A stretch of DNA of 20,058 bases from Syntrophomonadaceae bacterium (GTDB lineage: Bacteria > Bacillota > Dethiobacteria > DTU022): contig SLBE01000151.1 in assembly GCA_007126465.1 (NCBI GenBank), positions 1-20,058 on the forward strand, in the 5' to 3' direction. Shown in pieces: positions 1 through 6,576 of the stretch; position 1 is the first letter of the stretch; each line of letters begins with the position of its first letter. The position numbers and the translations under genes were made by a program. The notes beneath the pieces were generated by a model, which saw only the letters and a program-made list of their open reading frames with translations, was not told where the DNA came from and did no database searches.

Positions 1-34
1 CCCCCTGGCCGGGGAAAAGAAATGCTGTCTTCAT
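1..34 (-). CDS. fabD: Malonyl-CoA:ACP transacylase, N-terminal fragment (cut by window edge)
   Basis: Only the first 11 codons are inside the window. The minus strand reads M-K-T-A-F-L-F-P-G-Q-G from an ATG at 34-32. This matches the usual FabD N-terminus, whose F-x-F-P-G-Q-G-(S/A)-Q stretch forms part of the oxyanion-hole region. FabD moves malonyl groups from CoA to acyl carrier protein and feeds FabH and the elongating synthases. It lies 81 bases downstream of fabH in the same direction, which is the common Firmicutes order plsX-fabH-fabD. The ribosome binding site is weak (GGGTG about 9 bases upstream). The identification rests on a short stretch but combines motif and context. The rest of the gene is outside the window. 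Confidence 0.85.
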   Translation of the reverse strand, partial: MKTAFLFPGQG

Positions 35-62
35 ATCAATCACACCCATTTAGCATTAAATA

Positions 63-92
63 ATTATACAAAAATGTTAAATTCTAAATCAA
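63..92 (-). promoter_or_regulatory. Candidate promoter upstream of fabD, within an imperfect inverted repeat
   Basis: The minus strand carries TTGATT (92-87), an 18-base spacer and TATAAT (68-63), about 30 bases before the fabD start. The -10 is perfect and the -35 matches four of six. An imperfect 13-base inverted repeat (49-61 against 76-88, about ten matching positions) spans the same segment and could be an operator. Internal promoters in fab operons are plausible. I infer this one only from hexamers in AT-rich DNA. Confidence 0.4.
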
Positions 93-115
93 AACCTCTT
101 AACTCTGCACTACTG

Positions 116-1105
116 TTACCACTTCATCAACAGGCCGCCCCAGGTTAAACCGGCGCCGAATGCTACCATGGCCACCAGGCTGTTGTTTTTAAGCCGTCCT
201 GCAATTAGTTCTTCATGGATCGCTATGGGAATTGTCGCTGAAGAGGTATTGCCGAACCGATCAATGTTTACAGGAACTTTATCTTGGGGGAGTTTCAACC
301 TCTTTCGAATGTGTTCAATAATTCTCAGGTTAGCCTGATGGAGAAAAAGGTGATCCAGGTCACCGGCTACATAGCCATTACGTTTCAACATTAACGTTAA
401 ATTTTCCTCCACTACTTTAACGGCAAATTTGAAGATTTCATTGCCATTCATTTTAATAAAATGCATCCTATTTTCTAAAGTTTCAGTACTGGCAGGCATA
501 GCGCTACCCCCGGCAGGAATCATTAAAAGCTCAGCACCCCGACCTTCGGAATGAAGCGAAAAATCAATAATGCCTCGTCCCCCTTCTCCGGCAGTTAAAA
601 CAACTGCTCCTGCCCCGTCACCGAAAAGAACGCATGTTCCGCGGTCTTCCCAGTCGGTGAACCTTGAAAGTACTTCAACTCCGACCACAAGGACATTTTT
701 ATATACACCGGTACTGATAAATTGATGAGCTACAGTAAGGGCGTAAACAAAGCCACTGCATCCTGCCGAAAGATCAAAAGCTGCTGCTTTTTCAGCTTTT
801 AATCTTGTTTGAAGCAGACATGAAGTCGAAGGAGTAGGGTGATCTGGTGTAACCGTCGCTACAACGATCAAATCGAGATCAGATGGCTTCACTGCTGCCC
901 TGTCAAGAGCTTCCCTGGCAGCAGCTTCTGATAAGTCTGCATTTGAAAGCCCTTTTTCAAGCTTTCTTCTTTCCCGTATTCCGGTTCTTGATACAATCCA
1001 CTCATCACTGGTTTCAACCATTTTTTCCAGGTCCCTGTTAGTAAGAACTGTATCTGGGAGAGATATTCCTGTTCCACTAATAATTGTATTGGCAGTTTTG
1101 TTCAC
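116..1105 (-). CDS. fabH: 3-oxoacyl-[acyl-carrier-protein] synthase III (FabH)
   Basis: FabH condenses an acyl-CoA with malonyl-ACP and so starts each round of type II fatty acid synthesis in the cytosol. The thiolase-fold catalytic triad is visible: Cys116 in D-L-S-A-G-C-S-G-F, His256 in L-F-L-H-Q-A-N, and Asn286 in R-F-G-N-T-S-S-A. I chose the GTG at 1105-1103 because AAGGAGA lies 9 bases upstream. It gives 329 residues, the normal size, whereas the longer reading frame to 1180 adds 25 residues that do not look like FabH. With this start the gene overlaps the end of plsX by 29 bases, so the two are probably translationally coupled. The substrate preference (straight or branched primer) cannot be told from the sequence alone. 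The ATG at 1132 is a weaker alternative start. Confidence 0.95.
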   Translation of the reverse strand: MNKTANTIISGTGISLPDTVLTNRDLEKMVETSDEWIVSRTGIRERRKLEKGLSNADLSEAAAREALDRAAVKPSDLDLIVVATVTPDHPTPSTSCLLQTRLKAEKAAAFDLSAGCSGFVYALTVAHQFISTGVYKNVLVVGVEVLSRFTDWEDRGTCVLFGDGAGAVVLTAGEGGRGIIDFSLHSEGRGAELLMIPAGGSAMPASTETLENRMHFIKMNGNEIFKFAVKVVEENLTLMLKRNGYVAGDLDHLFLHQANLRIIEHIRKRLKLPQDKVPVNIDRFGNTSSATIPIAIHEELIAGRLKNNSLVAMVAFGAGLTWGGLLMKW

Positions 1106-2132
1106 TGAAAGAGGTCTCCTTGATTTCTTCATTAAGGAATTCAAGCATGGTCTGCATTTGCCTTGTAACATTGTTCTCAACGAAGGGGTAAGCCTGCTTA
1201 ATTAATGCCTGTTCAATAGATTTTGCCTTTGCAGAACCGTGACATTTGATACAAAGCCCGTTTACTCCCAGGAGAGGAGCTCCACCATACCCTGAAGCAT
1301 CAACCTGGTTACGCAGGCTGTTAAAGACCGGCTGTAGCAATAGTGCCCCAATTTTATATCTTAGCTTATTAGGGATCTCCTGTCTGAAGTGAGTTAAAAT
1401 AGCTCTTGATAGACCTTCTGTGCTTTTCAGGAATATATTGCCGACAAATCCATCACAAACAACAACATCAGCCGCATTAAAGAAAACTTCAGTGCCTTCA
1501 ACATTTCCACAAAAACCCGGCAAAAGCTGATCAAACAACTGATAAGCTCTCCTGACCTGCGCGTTACCCTTGTTACTTTCAACGCCTACATTAAACAAAC
1601 CCACACGGGGTTCACTGTAACCTAAAATTTGCTGTGCATAAATCCGGCCCATTTGCGCATACTGTAAAAGCTGTTCCGGGTTGGCATCCATGTTTGCTCC
1701 TACATCAAGAAATAAAACGGGCTTTCCGCTAAAGCTTGGCATAGGTGTAAGGAGGGCCGGCCTGCTTATACCGCTTAAACGTCCCAGGAATAATACCCCT
1801 GCTGCCATTAATGCCCCAGTATTGCCTGCGCTAAGGGCAGCGTCAGCTTCACCCTTGCGGACCATTTGTAAAGTTTTAACCATGGATGATCCTTTTTTAG
1901 TGCGGATCGAAAGACCCGGATCATCATCACTATTTATAACTTCATCGGCATTGACAATCTCAACACGATCGGGGGGATAATCTTTTTTATCTAAATACTT
2001 TTTAATATTGCCTTCCTGGCCAATAAAAACCAGATTCAGGTCATTAAAAAAAGTAAGCGCCGACAATGCGCCGCTAATAATTTCTCCGGGTGCATGATCT
2101 CCACCCATGGCATCTACCGCCACTTTTACCAA
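1077..2132 (-). CDS. plsX: Phosphate acyltransferase PlsX
   Basis: PlsX converts acyl-ACP and phosphate to acyl-phosphate, the donor used by PlsY to begin phospholipid synthesis. It is a peripheral membrane enzyme. The N-terminus V-K-V-A-V-D-A-M-G-G-D-H-A-P-G is the family signature, and G-N-T-G-A-L-M-A-A-G and F-L-D-V-G-A-N follow as expected. I chose the TTG at 2132-2130, giving 351 residues, because a GAGGAAGTGATC ribosome binding region precedes it and the signature starts right after it. The frame stays open to 2201, but those 23 residues are not conserved in style and have no ribosome binding site. The gene follows rpmF by 91 bases and overlaps fabH by 29 bases. Confidence 0.95.
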   Translation of the reverse strand: MVKVAVDAMGGDHAPGEIISGALSALTFFNDLNLVFIGQEGNIKKYLDKKDYPPDRVEIVNADEVINSDDDPGLSIRTKKGSSMVKTLQMVRKGEADAALSAGNTGALMAAGVLFLGRLSGISRPALLTPMPSFSGKPVLFLDVGANMDANPEQLLQYAQMGRIYAQQILGYSEPRVGLFNVGVESNKGNAQVRRAYQLFDQLLPGFCGNVEGTEVFFNAADVVVCDGFVGNIFLKSTEGLSRAILTHFRQEIPNKLRYKIGALLLQPVFNSLRNQVDASGYGGAPLLGVNGLCIKCHGSAKAKSIEQALIKQAYPFVENNVTRQMQTMLEFLNEEIKETSFSEQNCQYNY

Positions 2133-2180
2133 ACTGATCACTTCCTCACATAAAACCCGTAAAGTGCACATATACATAAT

Positions 2181-2210
2181 ACGCCCCTTATGGCTAAGCA
2201 TCAGGGGCGT
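2181..2210 (-). other. Intercistronic hairpin between rpmF and plsX
   Basis: ACGCCCCT (2181-2188) and AGGGGCGT (2203-2210) form a perfect 8-bp stem with a 14-base loop. No T-run follows on the minus strand (ATTATGTATA comes next), so this is not a standard terminator. It may mark an RNA processing or stability site between the ribosomal gene and the lipid genes. The function is inference. Confidence 0.5.
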
Positions 2211-2223
2211 GATCTATATGCTG

Positions 2224-2400
2224 TTAGTTCACCTTTACAGCTTCCCGACCTTTATAGTGTCCGCAGTTTAAGCAAACCTTATGGCCGGGCTTAAGCTCAT
2301 GACACTGTGGACAGGGAATAAGATGGGGAGCTTTTAATTTATACTGCGAGCGCCTCATATCCCTCTTAGATTTTGAAGTTTTTCTCTTGGGAACAGCCAC
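2224..2400 (-). CDS. rpmF: 50S ribosomal protein L32
   Basis: The minus strand encodes 58 residues starting V(M)-A-V-P-K-R-K-T-S-K-S-K-R-D-M-R-R, the standard L32 N-terminus. A zinc-ribbon follows with Cys pairs C-P-Q-C and C-L-N-C. L32 is a small protein of the large ribosomal subunit. The start is a GTG at 2400-2398, with AAGGAGG seven bases upstream. The four-cysteine form is the zinc-binding version, as opposed to the cysteine-free paralogue some bacteria induce in zinc limitation. It lies 23 bases downstream of yceD and 91 bases upstream of plsX, a very widely conserved arrangement that links ribosome and membrane synthesis. Confidence 0.97.
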   Translation of the reverse strand: MAVPKRKTSKSKRDMRRSQYKLKAPHLIPCPQCHELKPGHKVCLNCGHYKGREAVKVN

Positions 2401-2423
2401 TGTAACGCCTCCTTATTTACTAG

Positions 2424-2951
2424 TTATCTCTGTTTCAGTTCTTTTAGCTTTAACAGTCTGATATCAACTACTTCGTCATCCATATAGCAACTACAGGAAG
2501 AGTTGTTCAGGTCTGTACCACAGCCGGAACAAATGCCTTTACAATCTGCTTTGCACAAAGGACTATGCTCCTGGGCCAGTATAATCAATTGCCGGATGTA
2601 TTCCTCTAAATAAAGATAGTCACCCGCAACAGTATGCATATTTGCAGTTTCCGCAGCCAAGCTGTCAGGAGTGCTGCCAGACAAAACTTCCTTTAGCACA
2701 CTAAAAACCTCAGTAAAATCAGCTTCTAAATGATGCTCAAAGTTTTCGAGACACCTGGAACAAACAGCCTTTATAACAGCATTAAAGTTACCTTTTACCA
2801 GTACTTTGTCCGCACTGGCGGAAACACTTACCTGCAGCTTCACTGTGCCGCCTTCGGAAAAATCATCAAACCACTCGGAAAGGTTTTCCTCAAACAGGTA
2901 ATCAAGCGCTTCGCCTTCTTTTTGCTTAACCTCAGGCAGGTATATGTACAT
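2424..2951 (-). CDS. yceD: YceD family protein (DUF177)
   Basis: This 175-residue protein belongs to the YceD/DUF177 family, whose members sit next to rpmF across bacteria and are linked to 23S rRNA accumulation in the E. coli and plant homologues. The visible signature is C-S-R-C-L-E-N-F (Cys64 and Cys67). A cysteine-rich tail follows (Cys133, 137, 141, 144, 153 and 155), including C-K-G-I-C-S-G-C-G-T-D-L-N, which probably binds a metal. I prefer the ATG at 2951 because GGGAAG lies 8 bases upstream. GTG codons at 2960 and 2957 are possible starts adding three or two residues. It is the first gene after the strong promoter at 2981-3009. Confidence 0.9.
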   Translation of the reverse strand: MYIYLPEVKQKEGEALDYLFEENLSEWFDDFSEGGTVKLQVSVSASADKVLVKGNFNAVIKAVCSRCLENFEHHLEADFTEVFSVLKEVLSGSTPDSLAAETANMHTVAGDYLYLEEYIRQLIILAQEHSPLCKADCKGICSGCGTDLNNSSCSCYMDDEVVDIRLLKLKELKQR

Positions 2952-2980
2952 TTTCACCACTTCCCAAAAAAACTACAGTA

Positions 2981-3009
2981 ATTATATAGACAGTTATTTT
3001 CTTTGTCAA
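2981..3009 (-). promoter_or_regulatory. Consensus sigma-A promoter of yceD-rpmF-plsX-fabH-fabD
   Basis: On the minus strand TTGACA (3009-3004), a 17-base spacer and TATAAT (2986-2981) match the sigma-70/sigma-A consensus at all twelve positions. Transcription should start near 2974, leaving a short leader before the yceD start. The -35 lies inside a perfect inverted repeat (3003-3021), which suggests repressor control. Confidence 0.85.
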
Positions 3010-3021
3010 CATATTTGACAA
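3003..3021. promoter_or_regulatory. Perfect inverted repeat over the -35 (candidate operator)
   Basis: TTGTCAA (3003-3009) and TTGACAA (3015-3021) are exact reverse complements separated by CATAT. One arm contains the -35 hexamer of the yceD operon promoter, so a bound dimer would block RNA polymerase. The arms resemble Rex-type redox operators (TTGTnAA-N4-TTnACAA), but the spacer here is five bases rather than four. The regulator is therefore unknown. Confidence 0.5.
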
Positions 3022-3030
3022 TTAATCGGC

Positions 3031-3447
3031 TTAATAAGTCACACCATCAAGGTCTTCCCTGGTAGTACCCCTTGATGATTCATTGAATACAACCATGATC
3101 TGGTTTGGCAGGCAAACAATCTTTTCATAAGTGTATTCAATCCAACCGGTGTGTGAACAGATATGCCTGGGACAGATGTCATCTTCTAGAGGTAACATCC
3201 TGATTCGCCCCTCTTCGACTTCAACAAGAGCAGTATGCTCATTTTCCGGGCCAAAGTCAAAGCTGTATTCATAGCTATCCGCTTCAGAAAGTGACAGTTC
3301 TGCAACCTGTTCATTTTGCACATAGATTGTTGCATACTTATGCTCAGCAGCCCCGGCACCCTGTACATTAAACCAGAAACCTACAAGACCCCAAACCAGT
3401 ATAGCCGTTATTACAATATAGTCGGTTTTTTTTATTTTTAATGTCAT
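3031..3447 (-). CDS. NusG domain II-containing membrane-anchored protein
   Basis: This 138-residue protein has one hydrophobic segment near the N-terminus (about residues 8-27, Y-I-V-I-T-A-I-L-V-W-G-L) followed by an extracytoplasmic-looking domain. The segment with Cys92, Cys97 and Cys112 (D-I-C-P-R-H-I-C-S-H-T-G-W, then I-V-C-L-P-N) is characteristic of the stand-alone NusG domain II family (Pfam NusG_II). Its function is not established, and it is not the transcription factor NusG itself. The three conserved cysteines and two histidines could be redox-active or bind a metal. I chose the ATG at 3447 because GGGTG lies just upstream. A GTG at 3462 would add five residues but has no ribosome binding site. 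It starts 43 bases after the synthetase gene ends. Confidence 0.8.
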   Translation of the reverse strand: MTLKIKKTDYIVITAILVWGLVGFWFNVQGAGAAEHKYATIYVQNEQVAELSLSEADSYEYSFDFGPENEHTALVEVEEGRIRMLPLEDDICPRHICSHTGWIEYTYEKIVCLPNQIMVVFNESSRGTTREDLDGVTY

Positions 3448-3464
3448 TTTTTCACCCGACACCT

Positions 3465-3473
3465 ATTATATCA
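3465..3473 (-). promoter_or_regulatory. Candidate extended -10 promoter for the NusG domain II gene
   Basis: The minus strand reads TGATATAAT (3473-3465), an extended -10 element (TGn-TATAAT), with no good -35 at 17 bases. It lies in the 43-base gap after the synthetase gene, about 18 bases before the ATG, which would give a very short leader. It allows expression independent of the synthetase but is weakly supported. Confidence 0.35.
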
Positions 3474-3490
3474 TAAGCTGGCCAGGCCTT

Positions 3491-5668
3491 TTAAGTATTT
3501 TTTTTCACTGCTATCAGAGCATCGGCAGCAACAGCACCTGCGCCATTTTCGTATAGTATTAGTGGGTTAATGTCAATTTCTTCGATTTCATCCTTCAACT
3601 CTAAGGCAAGCCTGGAAATATTCATTAATACCCTGACCAGGGTCTCAACATCACGTTCTTTTTGACCGCGGAAACTGCTTAAAAGTGCTTTGCCTTTTAT
3701 ATCCCGGATCATTTCACGGGCATCCTCTTCGCTGAGCGGAGCAACCCTGGTGGAAGCGTCTTTTAATACTTCAACATAAACACCGCCAAGCCCGAAAACA
3801 ACGGCAGGCCCAAAGATTGGATCGTTTTTAACTCCTACAATAACTTCCAATCCCGGCTTTAGCATCTCCTGGACCAGGATTCCCTCCAGGTAAACATCTG
3901 GCCGCTCCTGCTTAACTCTGGTCATTATGGCATCAAAAGCCTCTAAAACCTCATTTTCGTTATTCAGGTTTAACTCCAATCCCCCGACATCAGTTTTATG
4001 GAGAAGCTGAGGAGACATAATTTTCAGTGCAACCGGATACCCTATATCCCTGGCAGCTTTTACAGCTTCTTCAGGGCTTTTGACAAGAGTTTCTTTCGTT
4101 ACAGGTATATCATAGGCTTCTAAAATCTGCTTGGAACGCCATTCGGTTAATGCACCGCCGGTTTCCCCTGTCTTTTCACTTATTTGGCTGCGGGCAAAAG
4201 CCCTGGCTTTGCCAGGCTTACTGAAATGTTTATAGCGGGGACGCTCAATTTTCTGAACCCAGTCAGCCAGGGCATTGATGGCCCATAGCCCACTGGGAAT
4301 ATGTTCAATTACTGGAACACCGGCCTGAACCAGGGTGTTTTTAGCTTTTATAGCATAATCCTGCCCTGTAGGCCATGTAAATATAATAAGCGGCTTTTCA
4401 ACTTCCCTGTAAACTTCAATAATTTTTTGTGCTGCTTCCGGATCAGGCATTTCAAGGTTATAGAAGAAGCCGCCAACATCAACCTCAGGATCCTGCATTA
4501 CCAGGCGCAGTGCCCGCTGAAACAATTCTGTATCAATAAACAACTGTGAAGTTAAATCAACAGGATTACCTACCGCTCCGAAAACCGGGAAAAATTCCCT
4601 CAGCTTTTGCTGGGTTAATTCTGTCAGGCTGACAACTTCCAGGCCGTATTGAGGACATTTGTCAGCAACAACTACTCCGCCGCCACCGGAAATAGTTATG
4701 ATCGCCATTTTTTTACCACGGGGCAATCTCCCGGTAGCATAGAGGGCAATCAGGGCATTCATCTGCTCAACATCGTCAGCTCTTGGCACGCCATATTGTT
4801 TAAACATACCATCGTAAACCTGATCGGAACCGACCAGGGCACCTGTGTGAGATGCCGCGGCGGCAGCACCACTTTCTGTTCGTCCCACTTTAAGCATGGT
4901 AACCAGTTTTTTTTGCTCCAGGGCATGCCGGCATGCTTCCATAAACAGCCTGCCATCACCTTGCAGCCCTTCAAGATAACCGGCCACAATAGTAACCTCA
5001 TCCTGCCTGACTAGGTAGTTTAAAATTTCTGCAAATGATACATCTGCTTCATTACCGGTGCTGACAAAATAGTTGAACCCAATTGAAAGCTGCATAACCA
5101 TCTGGTATATGATTCCACCAAGACCACCGCTCTGGGTAATAAAAGAAAGTTTTTTTGGATGAACCAGGTCCCTGCGTTCCTGGTTATAGAAAAAGCTGGC
5201 CATGTTTCCATTGTAATAATTCAAAATGCCTAAACAGTTAGGACCAAGAATGCGTATACCGCTCCTGTCAGCCAGTTTTTTCATTTCATCCTGAACCTTT
5301 CGCCCTTCTTCACCAACTTCAGCAAAACCTGAAGTAAAAATGATTACTGTTTTGACTTGTTTCTTTTCACATTCTTCCAGAACAGCCATAGTCTGGGCAG
5401 CGGCAACTCCAATGATTGCCAGGTCTATCGGCGCTTCAATATCAAGAATCGAAGGGTAACACCTTAGCCCACCCACATTCTCATATTTTGGATTAACCGG
5501 ATAAACATCCCCCTTAAAACCAAACATATTCAAAAGGTATAAAGGTATCCCGTTAGGTTTAAGCGCATTTTGACTGGCCCCGATTACCGCAATTGACTCA
5601 GGATAAAAAAATGCTTCCAGTTCAGCTGCCTTTGCTGCTTCAAGTTCATTTGCCTGATGACCGCTCAT
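3491..5668 (-). CDS. ADP-forming acyl-CoA (acetyl-CoA) synthetase, fused alpha-beta
   Basis: This 725-residue enzyme is of the acetate-CoA ligase (ADP-forming) type, which couples acyl-CoA hydrolysis to ATP formation (or the reverse) in the cytosol. The domain order is: CoA-binding Rossmann domain (about 20-115, with I-A-V-I-G-A-S-Q), succinyl-CoA-ligase-like domains (about 170-470, I-T-Q-S-G-G-L-G-G at 177-185), and a C-terminal ATP-grasp domain (about 507-725). His274 in A-S-H-T-G-A-L fits the phosphorylated histidine of the alpha part, and His557 in H-K-T-D-V-G-G fits the second phosphohistidine of the beta part. The ATG is preceded by AGGAGG at 7 bases. In anaerobes this type makes ATP from acetyl- or other acyl-CoA at the end of amino acid or pyruvate fermentation. 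The substrate cannot be read from sequence. Protein acetyltransferases share this fold, but I see no GNAT domain. Confidence 0.88.
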   Translation of the reverse strand: MSGHQANELEAAKAAELEAFFYPESIAVIGASQNALKPNGIPLYLLNMFGFKGDVYPVNPKYENVGGLRCYPSILDIEAPIDLAIIGVAAAQTMAVLEECEKKQVKTVIIFTSGFAEVGEEGRKVQDEMKKLADRSGIRILGPNCLGILNYYNGNMASFFYNQERRDLVHPKKLSFITQSGGLGGIIYQMVMQLSIGFNYFVSTGNEADVSFAEILNYLVRQDEVTIVAGYLEGLQGDGRLFMEACRHALEQKKLVTMLKVGRTESGAAAAASHTGALVGSDQVYDGMFKQYGVPRADDVEQMNALIALYATGRLPRGKKMAIITISGGGGVVVADKCPQYGLEVVSLTELTQQKLREFFPVFGAVGNPVDLTSQLFIDTELFQRALRLVMQDPEVDVGGFFYNLEMPDPEAAQKIIEVYREVEKPLIIFTWPTGQDYAIKAKNTLVQAGVPVIEHIPSGLWAINALADWVQKIERPRYKHFSKPGKARAFARSQISEKTGETGGALTEWRSKQILEAYDIPVTKETLVKSPEEAVKAARDIGYPVALKIMSPQLLHKTDVGGLELNLNNENEVLEAFDAIMTRVKQERPDVYLEGILVQEMLKPGLEVIVGVKNDPIFGPAVVFGLGGVYVEVLKDASTRVAPLSEEDAREMIRDIKGKALLSSFRGQKERDVETLVRVLMNISRLALELKDEIEEIDINPLILYENGAGAVAADALIAVKKNT

Positions 5669-5837
5669 AAATAATCCTCCTGCTGGTACATTTTGTTTTA
5701 CTACTTAATATTTTACATGATCAATTAATAAATGGGTATACTTTTAAGTAACTTTCATCAAGAAATCTTTTTTTAATGAAGGGATTAAAGTATTTAACAA
5801 GAATATTTAGCAGTATGAAATTCCCGGAGGTGTTAGA

Positions 5838-6449
5838 ATGGAGTCTTTAAACAGTATTAGCGAAGAACAGCAGGACCTCTTAAGGGAACTGGCAAATATC
5901 GGGGTAGGCAATGCAGTTACCTCACTTTCCTCAATGTTAGATGACGAAAGAATTGATATGGCCGTGCCTGTTGTAAAGGTTGAGCCTCTGCAGGATGTGC
6001 CGGAGTCTTTTGGTGATCCTGAAAACCTTGTAACTGCAACTTTTTGTGAAGCAGAATGCACATCTTTCGGACTTGTCGTAGTGTTCGTGATGCCGCTTGA
6101 GGCAGCACAAAAAATGATACTAAGAATAATGCCAGAAAGCTCTGAGGATATGGGCGAAATGGAACGTTCTCTGCTGATGGAACTGGGTAATATTATAACC
6201 GGATCATATTTAAGCGCACTTTCTTTTATGACCGGACTAACCTTTAATGCTTCGCCTCCAAAACTAGGTGTTGATATGGCCGGGGCTATACTGGGCACTG
6301 TAATAGCGGAAACAACAACGGTAGACGACCAGCTAATCTTGCTTAAAACGTTTTTGAATGTAGAAAACAACGGAATCGAGGGCAGCGTTTTGATTTTACC
6401 AGACAGTGGCTCCCTGGATACCCTGTTCAAACAATTAGGCGCAATGTAA
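5838..6449 (+). CDS. cheC: CheC-like phosphatase (CheY-P phosphatase family)
   Basis: This 203-residue protein carries both copies of the CheC/CheX/FliY active-site pattern (D/S)xxxExxN: Asp13-Glu17-Asn20 in D-L-L-R-E-L-A-N-I-G-V-G-N, and Ser111-Glu115-Asn118 in S-L-L-M-E-L-G-N-I. CheC proteins dephosphorylate CheY-P and in Bacillus also bind CheD. The size fits CheC, with no FliN-like C-terminal domain as in FliY. Both sites look intact, so activity is expected. There are no chemotaxis or flagellar genes around it: the neighbours are a divergent acyl-CoA synthetase and a downstream PBP. It may therefore be an orphan acting on a distant or non-chemotactic response regulator. GGAGGTG lies 6 bases before the ATG. 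Confidence 0.85.
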   Translation: MESLNSISEEQQDLLRELANIGVGNAVTSLSSMLDDERIDMAVPVVKVEPLQDVPESFGDPENLVTATFCEAECTSFGLVVVFVMPLEAAQKMILRIMPESSEDMGEMERSLLMELGNIITGSYLSALSFMTGLTFNASPPKLGVDMAGAILGTVIAETTTVDDQLILLKTFLNVENNGIEGSVLILPDSGSLDTLFKQLGAM

Positions 6450-6524
6450 ATATAAAGCTTAACAAAATATATTTTTTACTTAATATTTAGTTCATCTTTT
6501 GCAATTATAACCATTGAAAAGCTG

Positions 6525-6533
6525 TGTTATAAT
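6525..6533 (+). promoter_or_regulatory. Extended -10 promoter of the PBP gene
   Basis: TGTTATAAT (6525-6533) is a full extended -10 (TGn-TATAAT). The hexamer 17 bases upstream (TTATAA, 6505-6510) is a poor -35, as is usual for extended -10 promoters. Transcription should begin near 6540, about 37 bases before the TTG start. No terminator is visible after cheC, so read-through is also possible. Confidence 0.6.
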
Positions 6534-6576
6534 GTGAACAGATGATTTTTTTTGTCCCTAGGAGGTTGACTATAAG

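Noticed and set aside
1106..1180. Upstream extension of fabH
   Set aside because: The extra 25 residues overlap plsX, do not resemble FabH, and the GTG at 1105 has AAGGAGA at the right distance.
5669..5837. Promoters in the divergent spacer between the synthetase and cheC
   Set aside because: TTTACA and TATACT on the plus strand are 19 bases apart and the minus strand offers only partial hexamers; too weak to call in AT-rich DNA.
5807..6430. Long minus-strand frame of 207 codons opposite cheC
   Set aside because: The plus frame encodes an intact CheC with both active sites; the minus frame is serine-rich and matches nothing, as expected of a shadow.
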